A stretch of 34,634 nt of DNA from an uncultured Bacteroidales bacterium (lineage in GTDB: Bacteria; Bacteroidota; Bacteroidia; Bacteroidales; Bacteroidaceae), in the NCBI GenBank assembly GCA_902799355.1, contig CADCAG010000042.1, positions 1 through 34,634 of the forward strand, given 5' to 3'. The first letter of the stretch is position 1; the number at the start of each line of letters is the position of its first letter. Below are positions 24,168 to 32,082 of the stretch, piece by piece. The notes below the pieces were generated by a model that made no database searches, was not told the DNA's origin, and saw nothing but the letters and a program-made list of their open reading frames with translations. The translations under genes were made by a program, and so were the position numbers.

Positions 24168-25880
24168 ATGAAAACGATTAACCTTCTATCTATTCGTCTT
24201 CTGCAAGTCAGCATTCTGCTTGCCAGTACTCCCCTATGGGCTGGTGTTTCCGCGGATTCTGACGAGGGCGCCACTTGCCGTCTGGAAAAGATTACTACCG
24301 AACGGCTGCCCGATCTGAATATTCCTCGCAGTGGACACAACGCCTGCTATGTCAACGGAGAGTTGACTATTTTTGGCGGACACACATCCGGATTCATACC
24401 CACCCCAACGGCTGAATATTACAAGGATGGGAAATGGCATCTGCTGCAGACCGTTTATAATCACGACGGTGGTTTTTCCGTCATCTTAAAATCAGGGAAA
24501 GTACTCATAGGCGGCGGCTTCGAGAAGCATCTGGGCATTGGCCAGACGTTCGTAGTAGAGAAGTACGACCCCATCTACCACACTTTCGACGGTTTTGGTT
24601 GTCTGGTGCAGAAGCGCGTCTCAGCACGTGCCATAGAAATGGCTGGCGGGCAAGTTATTATCTCTGGCAACTGGTATGCCGACGACACCATTGAGAAGTA
24701 TGACGGCAACGAGACGTTTACACACTTCAAGAACGTCAGTCAGCAGCGCACCCTACCCTATATTTTCCGCACGTCAAAAACCAATGCCCTTATATTTAGT
24801 GGTATGGATACGCACGGGCAACCCCTTGACACCATTATCGTTGACCAGCTGCATGGCGAGTCTTTCCGTCCCCCATTGTTTGAGACTTGGAAACCCTTGT
24901 TCCACGACATGCCTTTCAACTGCGACAATTGCTTCGTTGGCGACGAGTCACGCAACCTCTATACATATCTCTTCCCCATCATAGACCAAGACGGGCAAGT
25001 AGCTATTGCGCAGGTGCAAGACACCATTTTCTCCATTCTGCCCACTACGGCACCCATTCCGATGAAGAGTAAGTGGGGCGCCATCAAATACAATTCCCCC
25101 ATCATTGTCAATCGCAAGACCCACCACGCCTATCTGGTAGGTATTGACAACACTTGCCGCCACTACGTTCTCAGCGTCAAGTACGGACAAGAGCCAACAC
25201 CAATGACCCTCTATTATACAGACCCCATAGACAATGCGGGCGGCGACCTGCCTGTGCTTACTGAAGACGGCAACATCCTGTTGACAGGAGGAAAGAACGG
25301 GAACGTCTCCAACGGGAAGGTCAGCAACAACTTCCGACCATTCAGCACGGTTCTCCTCTTGCGACTTGACAGCAACACCGCCACAGAGAGCGCCTCCTTC
25401 TCATGGCTCTGGCTCATCCTGCCAGTCCTTCTCCTTGTCCTGCTGCTGGGTTATTTCTTCCTACGACACTCCAAGAAGAAAGGCAGCATCAATTCGCAGG
25501 AAGACACTTCCCACACAGAGGAGAGAAGCCAATCCGCCGCCAGTGAACTGCTGATGCAGCGCATCTGTCTGCTGATGGAAGAGCAGAAGCCTTTCCTCAA
25601 CTGTGAGCTGAAAGTCTCTGATGTCGCAACACTCCTGGCCACCAACAGCCGCTACATTTCTGAAAGCATCAAAGCCACGCGCAGTATCACCTTTGTTCAC
25701 TTCATCAATACCTATCGCGTGACTTACGCCCAACAGCTGCTGCGCCAGCAACCTGACATCAAAACGACCGAGGTCTATATCAAATCAGGCTTTGCCAATG
25801 AGACCTCTTTCTTCCGAACATTCAAGGCGCACACGGGCATGACGCCCAAGGAATGGCTACAGACATTACCTGAGTCCTAA
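24168..25880 (+). CDS. Membrane-spanning kelch sensor with cytosolic AraC-type DNA-binding domain
   Basis: A 570-residue one-component regulator. An N-terminal signal (about 1-27) precedes a periplasmic beta-propeller-like region with kelch features (NGELTIFGGH near 64, then GKVLIGGGFEKH and GGQVIISGNWYADD). A single transmembrane helix follows at about 412-433 (LWLILPVLLLVLLLGYFF) with basic residues after it. The cytosolic AraC domain fills about 475-568, with the second helix-turn-helix VYIKSGFANETSFFRTFK followed by GMTPKEW. There are no histidine-kinase parts, so signal and output lie in one chain. The ATG lies 5 nt after the -7 box, implying a leaderless transcript; a GTG at 24165 is less likely. 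It shares operators with the operon downstream. The ligand is unknown. Confidence 0.88.
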   Translation: MKTINLLSIRLLQVSILLASTPLWAGVSADSDEGATCRLEKITTERLPDLNIPRSGHNACYVNGELTIFGGHTSGFIPTPTAEYYKDGKWHLLQTVYNHDGGFSVILKSGKVLIGGGFEKHLGIGQTFVVEKYDPIYHTFDGFGCLVQKRVSARAIEMAGGQVIISGNWYADDTIEKYDGNETFTHFKNVSQQRTLPYIFRTSKTNALIFSGMDTHGQPLDTIIVDQLHGESFRPPLFETWKPLFHDMPFNCDNCFVGDESRNLYTYLFPIIDQDGQVAIAQVQDTIFSILPTTAPIPMKSKWGAIKYNSPIIVNRKTHHAYLVGIDNTCRHYVLSVKYGQEPTPMTLYYTDPIDNAGGDLPVLTEDGNILLTGGKNGNVSNGKVSNNFRPFSTVLLLRLDSNTATESASFSWLWLILPVLLLVLLLGYFFLRHSKKKGSINSQEDTSHTEERSQSAASELLMQRICLLMEEQKPFLNCELKVSDVATLLATNSRYISESIKATRSITFVHFINTYRVTYAQQLLRQQPDIKTTEVYIKSGFANETSFFRTFKAHTGMTPKEWLQTLPES

Positions 25881-25892
25881 AAAGGAAAACGG

Positions 25893-25965
25893 CTAACAAA
25901 ACAATTATTGTTAGTCGTTTTTCTGTTATTGTTAGGGGCATATCGGCAATTATTCCCTATCTTTG
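25893..25965 (+). promoter_or_regulatory. Operator-promoter of the envelope operon
   Basis: CTAACAA (25893-25899), 8 bp, TTGTTAG (25908-25914), 14 bp, TTGTTAG (25929-25935), 22 bp, then TAtcTTTG (25958-25965). Half-site order and all three spacings equal those at the regulator's own promoter. The two direct TTGTTAG sites are 21 bp apart, as expected for AraC-type binding on one face of the helix. Confidence 0.78.
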
Positions 25966-25999
25966 CGAAAATAATTGCTAATAACCAACAATAAATATT

Positions 26000-26851
26000 A
26001 TGATCAAAACATTTTTCAAACTATCAGGAGCCACGCTTATAACCCTCCTGTTATTGACCGCATGTGGTGGCAAGACAGACACCAGCGCATTAGAACAGAC
26101 CATCGACTCGCTACGCCAGGCGAACCAACAGCAGCAGAACAGTCTGCAGGAGATGACCACCTTCGTTACTACGATGTCTGACGGCATGAATGCCATTGCC
26201 CAGCAAGAAAACATGATTTTCAACAATGGCGGCAATGAGGGCACTTCGTTAGACAAGGAGCAACTGAAGTCACATCTGGAGACTCTTGCCAACACCCTCA
26301 CCGAGCAGCGCAGCAAGATTAAGGCACTGACCGACTCGCTGAAGGCTCGTGGTGCTGATTTGAGCAAGATGCAGGGACTCATCGACAACCTGACACGCCA
26401 GTTGGAGGAGAAAGACAAGGTCATTGCCCAGTTGCGCCAGGATGTCGAACAGAAGAATTTCAGCATCGCTGACCTGCAGAAGAAACTGAATGTCGCTATG
26501 GCTGGCAGTGCCAAGTATGAACAGCGTGCAGCCAAAGCGGAGAAAGAGTTGGCCACCATCACCAGCGCCTACGTGCTGATGGGCACTAAGGAAGCCCTGC
26601 TCGACGGTGGCTATATTGACAAGCGCAAGCATGTGCAGACGGAAACCATGCCCAAAGGCGACTTTACCAAGGTCAATATCTACCAGTTCACAGAGTTGGA
26701 CATCCCCACCCGTTCACCCAAGCTGTTGACCGACCATCCACGCAAGTCGTACAGCATCGAGAAGATTGACAAGGAGAATCGCAAACTGGTCATCACCAAT
26801 CCGCAGCTCTTCTGGTCGTCATCCAGATACCTCATTATCCAAGTAAAATAA
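26000..26851 (+). CDS. Coiled-coil lipoprotein of the envelope operon
   Basis: A 283-residue lipoprotein with a lipobox LLTAC and predicted lipidation at C22. Residues about 27-60 and 85-185 are rich in heptad-like Leu/Ile with Gln, Glu and Lys and should form long alpha-helical coiled coils (for example LRQANQQQQNSLQEM and IDNLTRQLEEKDKVIAQLRQ). The C-terminal 90 residues (YVLMGTKEALLDGGYIDKRK onward) are a compact beta-rich domain of unknown type seen in Bacteroidota lipoproteins. It is the first gene after the operator region, so it is likely the main regulated product. A role as an envelope spacer or sensor partner is inference. Confidence 0.82.
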   Translation: MIKTFFKLSGATLITLLLLTACGGKTDTSALEQTIDSLRQANQQQQNSLQEMTTFVTTMSDGMNAIAQQENMIFNNGGNEGTSLDKEQLKSHLETLANTLTEQRSKIKALTDSLKARGADLSKMQGLIDNLTRQLEEKDKVIAQLRQDVEQKNFSIADLQKKLNVAMAGSAKYEQRAAKAEKELATITSAYVLMGTKEALLDGGYIDKRKHVQTETMPKGDFTKVNIYQFTELDIPTRSPKLLTDHPRKSYSIEKIDKENRKLVITNPQLFWSSSRYLIIQVK

Positions 26852-26872
26852 TTATCTTAAAATAATACAACT

Positions 26873-27550
26873 ATGAAAACTATCAAATTATTCGCATTCC
26901 TGATGGCAATGGCCATTGCTATGCCTGCAGCAGCACAAGTGAAAGTACTGGGAAAGAGCGGCAACACCTCTACCACTACCGCCAAGAAAACCACAACAAC
27001 GACAGCAAAGAAGTCTGCTGCCCCCAAAGCGTCGTCCTCCAGCTATGGTAGCGACTATTCAAATGAAGGCTGGCAAGGTGGTGTCGGTATCGTTTACCAG
27101 ATAGCCGACAACTTCAATGCTTTCGGTCTCCATGCCCGCATCATGTATGGTATCAGTGAAGAGATGCGCCTGAGCCTGATGGACGAGTTCTACTTCAAGG
27201 ACGGCTTAAGCTATCTCGACAATCTGGATTTCGACTTCCACTATCTGTTCAATGTGGCTGACAACATCCATGTCTATCCCTTCGGCGGTGCCACCATCCA
27301 GTTGACAAAATCCAAGGATGTAACGATAGATGAGCCCATCTTCGACAACAATTACAATTATATTGGTGACCAGTCCGTAACGTATAGCGGTGAGTCTATG
27401 TCGGCCTTTGGTTTGAACCTCGGCTGTGGTGTGCAGTATGCTATCAATGATCAGATTGCCATTTCTGCTGAAGCCAAATACCGCTTCTATTTCAAGGAGA
27501 ACTACAAAGGCCAGTTCGTACTGGGCGCCGGCCTTATCTATCATTTCTAA
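26873..27550 (+). CDS. Small outer-membrane beta-barrel protein
   Basis: A 225-residue protein with a signal peptide (1-22, ending AAAQV). A low-complexity Thr/Lys/Ala/Ser linker spans about residues 31-58, and the rest resembles an eight-strand outer-membrane barrel. Alternating aromatic strands include GGVGIVYQIADNFNAFGLH and LDFDFHYLFNVADNIHVYPF, and the protein ends in YHF, a terminal aromatic typical of outer-membrane barrels. It lies 21 bp after the coiled-coil lipoprotein and 23 bp before the BACON protein, so the three are one operon. The Thr-rich linker may lie on the periplasmic side. Function unknown. Confidence 0.82.
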   Translation: MKTIKLFAFLMAMAIAMPAAAQVKVLGKSGNTSTTTAKKTTTTTAKKSAAPKASSSSYGSDYSNEGWQGGVGIVYQIADNFNAFGLHARIMYGISEEMRLSLMDEFYFKDGLSYLDNLDFDFHYLFNVADNIHVYPFGGATIQLTKSKDVTIDEPIFDNNYNYIGDQSVTYSGESMSAFGLNLGCGVQYAINDQIAISAEAKYRFYFKENYKGQFVLGAGLIYHF

Positions 27551-27573
27551 AAACCACATATTCCATCAAATAG

Positions 27574-29844
27574 ATGAAAAAGATATCGCTTACCCTTTTT
27601 GCTCTTTTGGGCATCATGTTGCTGACAGGATGCAGCAAGAGTGACGACAATAGCAGTGGTGGCTCTGAGGGCGACTGGGCAGGCTGGGGAACTGGCTCTT
27701 ATAGTTCGTTGCGCAAGGACGTGAACATGAGCGACATGGAGACGCTGGTAGAGTATGCCGCCAAGGTAGAAAACCTGAAGTTGCAGACTATCAAGCTCTT
27801 CAGTAAGAACTGGGAGGGTGAGCTATTCTGTGGCGATATGACCGATGCCGACCCAGACAAGGTGCTGACCCTGTTAACGGAACTGCTCGACAACCAGCAG
27901 CGCTATGAGCAGGCCTTCAGCCAACTGGAGGCCAGCGGTGTGCTGACCAGCGTCACCACGAGAGGCCCTCTGACAAAAGCGGTAGACTTCGTCAACTACC
28001 TCTCAGGTGTGGCCGAATCTGATGAGCAACTAATCAAAGAAGCCCTTCTGCTCTCCTTCCAGGACGGCAACAAGACGACAAAGATTATGGGCAACAAGCA
28101 GTATATGGACGACCTGTTCAACTCTCTTGACCCAGAATATCGCAAAGGCTGTAGCACATCACAAGAGTGGTTCACCAAATTCAACAACGGCGAATTCACC
28201 ACGATAGCCCCACGCATCAAGAATTGCTGGTGCACAGACGCACAGGGTGACGAAACCAAGCGCGGTCCTGAACATTTTCTGAATAATATCACCACACTGG
28301 TTCCTGACCATCCCATCTGGGGTACTGCAGCACGCGTAGCCAAGGTTGCAGCCCAGAAGGGTATGGACGTGACACTCTCAACCCTTGATAAGCTTACAGG
28401 TGGCAATTTCAGCAAGGCGCAAGATGCCATTGCCGTGCTGGAAGAGGTGGACAGAATGCGCCAAAAGCTGAAGGACGGCACGCTGAACGCCCACGACCTT
28501 GACAAGATTGAGACCATCATCGGCAAGAACCTGTTAGATCAGGTTCTCAAGGAATTCATTCCTTCAGACACCAAGGACCTTAGTGATGATGTCCTTAGGA
28601 AGATGAAGGACGAACTGGCTGATTATGTTTACGAAAAGCAAATAGAGAAAGACGAAGAGAATGCTGCCAAGGAAACCGAAAAGAGTATTATCCAGATTTT
28701 CAAGGATGTTCTGGAATCGGGAGCTGCCGTATCCTGTGCTAGCGATGGTTCGCTGACAGTAGGTCTGCCCAATAAGGACGGCGACATCGCCCTTCTGACG
28801 GATGCAGGCAAGGAACAGACCATTACCACCGTCACTAACGACGGCCAGCGTTCTACCCAGAAAGTGACGCCCAAGGCGGGCAATAATGAAGTCAAGGCCA
28901 ACCCCGACCCCTACGACTTTGAAGTAGAGCTGGACCCCAGTTCTCTGAAGTTCGACTCCCGCATTGGTACAGAAGTCGTCGTCGTTCGTACCAACTACAA
29001 TTACTTCACTGCCAAGAGCAACAACGACTGGATAACTATTAAGGTCAACGGCCAGAACATCCTTGTCGAGGTTACGGAGAACACCACCAACCAGATACGC
29101 AAAGGCTCCGTCACCGTTGCCCTCTCACAAGACAAGAAAACATTCACCAAGACTGCCACCATAGACGTCACACAGGAGGCAGAGCCAGACGATGCAGACC
29201 TCACGCTGTCGTACATCGATCCTGACAAGCTGATGATTGAGAAGATACAGGAGGTTTCTCTATTGCGAGGGTTTAATGGCATGTTGTTCACAAACTTCAC
29301 TACCATCTACCCAGAGGATATACAGGTCAAGGAACTCAGCGATATCGCCTATCAAGTCACAGCCACCTACCACAACTCCATGGCTTACCACTACGACTAT
29401 CCTGCCGCTATCAATAGCAACACCATCGCCTCCTCCAAGGACTATGGCGTCCACTATCAGCTGACATTCACCATCGAGGCCATCCCTATCATCTACTATG
29501 GCGACACGTACAACAGCAAGTTGAAGGACATCAAGCTCAAGGGTTATTTCAAAGACTTGGATAAAAATGGCTGGGGCGACGAGCTCTATGAGTATGAGGT
29601 TAATGTGCCAGCAGCCTATCTTTTAACATATTACTTCAATCCCAATGGAAAGGCCCAGTACACCCCCGACTACGGAGAAGAGTATCCTGAAGTGACAGCA
29701 ACGACCAAGCACGTACGAAAATGGTATGAGGATGAGGGCTATATGACGGACGACGGATGGGTCAGCAAGTGGGTACTGAAGACCGAAACGCAGAACACCA
29801 CCGACGGCCACCCCGTTTTCAATGTCTCCCTCAAGTGGGACTAG
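27574..29844 (+). CDS. Large lipoprotein with BACON domain
   Basis: A 756-residue lipoprotein with lipobox LLTGC (lipidated C20) followed by a Ser/Asp/Gly-rich tether, including the SDDNSSGGSEGDW segment often seen in surface-exposed lipoproteins. Residues about 30-400 are helical and of no recognised family. Residues about 447-530 form a BACON domain (VELDPSSLKFDSRIGTEVVV, then NDWITIKVNGQNILVEVTEN), a beta-sandwich that often binds carbohydrate or mucin. The last 200 residues are beta-rich (LSYIDPDKLMIEKIQEVSL onward). It ends the operon; a duplicated operon leader follows. A surface-adhesion or glycan-contact role is plausible but unproven. Confidence 0.82.
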   Translation: MKKISLTLFALLGIMLLTGCSKSDDNSSGGSEGDWAGWGTGSYSSLRKDVNMSDMETLVEYAAKVENLKLQTIKLFSKNWEGELFCGDMTDADPDKVLTLLTELLDNQQRYEQAFSQLEASGVLTSVTTRGPLTKAVDFVNYLSGVAESDEQLIKEALLLSFQDGNKTTKIMGNKQYMDDLFNSLDPEYRKGCSTSQEWFTKFNNGEFTTIAPRIKNCWCTDAQGDETKRGPEHFLNNITTLVPDHPIWGTAARVAKVAAQKGMDVTLSTLDKLTGGNFSKAQDAIAVLEEVDRMRQKLKDGTLNAHDLDKIETIIGKNLLDQVLKEFIPSDTKDLSDDVLRKMKDELADYVYEKQIEKDEENAAKETEKSIIQIFKDVLESGAAVSCASDGSLTVGLPNKDGDIALLTDAGKEQTITTVTNDGQRSTQKVTPKAGNNEVKANPDPYDFEVELDPSSLKFDSRIGTEVVVVRTNYNYFTAKSNNDWITIKVNGQNILVEVTENTTNQIRKGSVTVALSQDKKTFTKTATIDVTQEAEPDDADLTLSYIDPDKLMIEKIQEVSLLRGFNGMLFTNFTTIYPEDIQVKELSDIAYQVTATYHNSMAYHYDYPAAINSNTIASSKDYGVHYQLTFTIEAIPIIYYGDTYNSKLKDIKLKGYFKDLDKNGWGDELYEYEVNVPAAYLLTYYFNPNGKAQYTPDYGEEYPEVTATTKHVRKWYEDEGYMTDDGWVSKWVLKTETQNTTDGHPVFNVSLKWD

Positions 29845-29872
29845 TGTCTCATTCTAGAGCGTGGTGAAAAAT

Positions 29873-29970
29873 ATTGCAAATAACCAACAATAAATATTAC
29901 GCTAATGAAGAAAAATTTGTTTTCATAGCAATAGCATTTAGCATTGCAAAATTACGAAGAAAAACCACAT
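29873..29970 (+). pseudogene. Duplicated operon leader with vestigial signal-peptide start
   Basis: 29873-29899 matches 25974-26000 at 26 of 27 positions. An ATG at 29905 starts MKKNLFS and then a stop. A one-base frame change continues into FVFIAIAFSIAK, which looks like the hydrophobic part of a signal peptide. I interpret it as the remains of another exported gene that shared the operon leader. The half-sites of the operator are not duplicated. Confidence 0.5.
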
Positions 29971-30060
29971 TACAGCATACTAAGACAACATAAACTCATA
30001 AAAGATGTTAAACAAAGATGGATTATCAACTTTCAACTCTCAACTTTCAACTAAAATGTG

Positions 30061-30189
30061 TACCTTTGCACCCGCTTTCCGCGTAATCGCTGGCAGGAGC
30101 CTTTGAACCATGAGTATCAAGGCATTACGAGAGACCTGTTATGTTGCGCATGGAACGATAACAACAACATTTATAAATTTAAAGTAACA
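30061..30189 (+). promoter_or_regulatory. rplS promoter -7 box and 5' leader
   Basis: TAccTTTG at 30061-30068 fits the -7 consensus. The leader to the ATG is about 115 nt, long for this organism, and can form a hairpin from GCCTTTGA (30099) with TCAAGGC (30117-30123) and another from ATGTTG/CAACAT. L19 autoregulatory leaders are known in bacteria; whether this is one is inference. Confidence 0.4.
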
Positions 30190-30558
30190 ATGGATTTAAT
30201 TAAAGTTGCTGAAGAAGCATTTGCAACCGGCAAGCAGCACCCCAGTTTCAAGGCTGGTGACACTGTAACTGTCGCTTACAAAATTATCGAGGGTTCTAAG
30301 GAGCGTATCCAGCTCTTCCGTGGTGTCGTTATCAAGATTAGCGGTCATCAGGAGAAGAAGCGTTTCACTGTTCGCAAGATGTCGGGTACCGTTGGTGTAG
30401 AGCGTATCTTCCCTCTGGAGTCACCCAACATTGAGAGCATCGAGGTCAACAAGGTTGGTAAGGTTCGTCGCGCTAAGCTGTACTACCTGCGCAACCTCAC
30501 CGGTAAGGCTGCTCGTATCAAGGAGAAGCGTAGCGGTGCTCGTGCTGTTGCAGAGTAA
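30190..30558 (+). CDS. rplS: 50S ribosomal protein L19
   Basis: A component of the large ribosomal subunit at the interface with the small subunit. The 122-residue protein shows the L19 sequence throughout: [75 protein letters not shown], then a basic end. An open frame continues upstream to 30058, but the ATG at 30190 gives the normal N terminus. A perfect terminator follows. The tail is longer than the minimal L19, as often in this phylum. Confidence 0.97.
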   Translation: MDLIKVAEEAFATGKQHPSFKAGDTVTVAYKIIEGSKERIQLFRGVVIKISGHQEKKRFTVRKMSGTVGVERIFPLESPNIESIEVNKVGKVRRAKLYYLRNLTGKAARIKEKRSGARAVAE

Positions 30559-30577
30559 TTGCAACCCCTTACACAGC

Positions 30578-30611
30578 ATAAAAAGAGGTGACCTGGGTCA
30601 CCTCTTTTTGC
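30578..30611. terminator. Bidirectional terminator after rplS
   Basis: AAAAAGAGGTGACC and GGTCACCTCTTTTT pair perfectly around TG, giving a long stem with an A run before and a T run after. It serves rplS and, on the other strand, the small ORF ending at 30625. Confidence 0.93.
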
Positions 30612-30624
30612 TTTTCTTTGGGGG

Positions 30625-30822
30625 TCACTTCTTTTTGTTTTCCTCCAATGAATAGTTAGCCTTTCCATCGGCCTCGCCATGCAAGGCTTCCTGAAACGAG
30701 TCCCAGTCTTGGAAGCCCGCCAACAGAGAGAGCCTGTCAAGGGTTTTACGGTTGGGTTTCTTCAATAGCTCTTTCTCTACTGCTGCCAATAATTGGCGCA
30801 AAGCATGTTTCTTTTTTTCCAT
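30625..30822 (-). CDS. Small conserved-looking hypothetical protein, 65 residues
   Basis: A short, highly charged protein starting MEKKKHALRQLLAAVEKELL, followed by LDRLSLLAGFQDWDSFQEAL and an acidic-basic tail. The pattern of two amphipathic helices joined by GFQDW does not look random, and codon use is normal. It has its own -7 box (complement of 30831-30838) and shares the terminator with rplS. I have a weak memory of similar small proteins near rplS in Bacteroidales but cannot name a family. Starts further upstream (to 30861) would cross the promoter and are rejected. Function unknown. Confidence 0.65.
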   Translation of the reverse strand: MEKKKHALRQLLAAVEKELLKKPNRKTLDRLSLLAGFQDWDSFQEALHGEADGKANYSLEENKKK

Positions 30823-30828
30823 ATTGCG

Positions 30829-30860
30829 TGCAAAATTACATTTTTTTTTGTAATTTTGCA
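30829..30860. promoter_or_regulatory. Palindromic divergent promoter
   Basis: TGCAAAATTACA and TGTAATTTTGCA form a perfect 12-bp inverted repeat around a T run. Each arm contains a TAatTTTG -7 box, one for the AICAR transformylase (30851-30858, plus) and one for the 65-residue ORF (30831-30838, minus). Each promoter's upstream element would fall on the other's -7 box. Confidence 0.7.
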
Positions 30861-30887
30861 ACCAGATTCTAAAAGAATGTAGTAAAA

Positions 30888-32075
30888 ATGAAAGAATTAG
30901 CCCTGAAGTACGGATGTAATCCGAACCAAAAGCCTTCGCGCATCTTCATGCAGGAAGGCGAGTTACCCATCGAAGTCATTAACGGCCGCCCAGGCTACAT
31001 CAACTTCCTCGACGCACTGAACGCCTGGCAGTTGGTAAAGGAGCTGAAAGCCGCTACAGGTCTGCCCGCTGCTGCATCATTCAAGCATGTCAGCCCTGCA
31101 GGTGCTGCTGTTGGTCTGCCCCTGAGCGACACGCTGAAGAAGATCTACTTTGTGGACGACGTAAAAGGTTTGGACGACAGCCAGATAGCTTGTGCCTATG
31201 CTCGTGCCCGTGGTGCCGACCGCATGTCAAGCTATGGTGACTTCGTAGCACTCAGCGATACCTGCGACGCCACCACTGCCCTACTCCTGAAGCGCGAGGT
31301 CAGCGATGGTGTCATTGCTCCTGACTACACACCAGAAGCTATCGAAATACTGAAGGACAAACGCAAGGGTACTTATAACGTCATTAAGATTGACCCTGCA
31401 TACAAGCCCGCTCCCATTGAGACCAAGCAGTGCTTTGGTGTGACCTTCGAACAGGGCCGCAACGAGATTAAGCTCGATGACCCTGCCCTCTTCGAGAACA
31501 TCCCCACCCAGAACAAGACCTTCACTGCCGAGGCTAAACGTGACCTGATCATCGCCCTCATCACGCTGAAGTACACACAGTCAAACTCTGTATGCTACGT
31601 GAAGGACGGTCAGGCTATTGGTATCGGTGCTGGTCAGCAGAGCCGTATCCACTGTACGCGTCTGGCTGGCAACAAGGCTGACATCTGGTGGCTGCGCCAG
31701 CATCCGAAAGTGATGGCACTGCCCTTCAAGGAGGGTATCCGTCGTGCTGACCGCGACAACACCATCGATGTCTACATCTCTGAGGACGAGCATGACGACG
31801 TGCTGCGCGACGGTGCTTGGCAGCAGTTCTTCACCGAGCAGCCTGAGGTGCTGACCATGGCTGAGAAGAAGGAGTGGATTGCCAAGAACACGAAGGTGGC
31901 CCTGGGCTCTGACGCCTTCTTCCCCTTCGGCGACAACATCGAGCGTGCCCACAAGAGCGGCGTAGAGTTCATTGCCCAGGCTGGTGGCTCTGTCCGCGAC
32001 GACCATGTCATCATGACCTGCGACAAGTACGGCATCGCTATGGCATTTACAGGAGTACGTTTGTTCCATCATTAA
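30888..32075 (+). CDS. Standalone phosphoribosylaminoimidazolecarboxamide formyltransferase
   Basis: Transfers a formyl group from 10-formyl-THF to AICAR in purine synthesis. The 395-residue protein consists only of the AICARFT half of PurH: FKHVSPAGAAVG carries the catalytic Lys-His pair (K66, H67), ARGADRMSSYGDF follows near 106, and SNSVCYVKDGQAIGIGAGQQ and SRIHCTRLAGNKA lie near 232-265. The IMP-cyclohydrolase domain that normally precedes it in bifunctional PurH is absent, and the N terminus MKELALKYGCNPNQ is intact, so this is a complete short enzyme, not a truncation. A separate bifunctional PurH may exist elsewhere. It leads a possible operon with the small basic ORF 7 bp downstream. 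Confidence 0.92.
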   Translation: MKELALKYGCNPNQKPSRIFMQEGELPIEVINGRPGYINFLDALNAWQLVKELKAATGLPAAASFKHVSPAGAAVGLPLSDTLKKIYFVDDVKGLDDSQIACAYARARGADRMSSYGDFVALSDTCDATTALLLKREVSDGVIAPDYTPEAIEILKDKRKGTYNVIKIDPAYKPAPIETKQCFGVTFEQGRNEIKLDDPALFENIPTQNKTFTAEAKRDLIIALITLKYTQSNSVCYVKDGQAIGIGAGQQSRIHCTRLAGNKADIWWLRQHPKVMALPFKEGIRRADRDNTIDVYISEDEHDDVLRDGAWQQFFTEQPEVLTMAEKKEWIAKNTKVALGSDAFFPFGDNIERAHKSGVEFIAQAGGSVRDDHVIMTCDKYGIAMAFTGVRLFHH

Positions 32076-32082
32076 TTCAAAT

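Larger units (their letters stand above)
29845..30189. other. Intergenic region with duplicated leader and rplS promoter
   Basis: No intact gene is visible. It contains a copy of the 25974-26000 leader (29873-29899), a vestigial gene start (29905-29970), a run of TCAACTTTCAACT-type repeats (30027-30052), the -7 box of rplS (30061-30068) and the rplS leader. Confidence 0.7.

Noticed and set aside
30888-32075. PurH truncated by loss of its cyclohydrolase domain
   Set aside because: The N terminus, length and catalytic residues are those of the known monofunctional AICARFT type, and no domain remnant is upstream.
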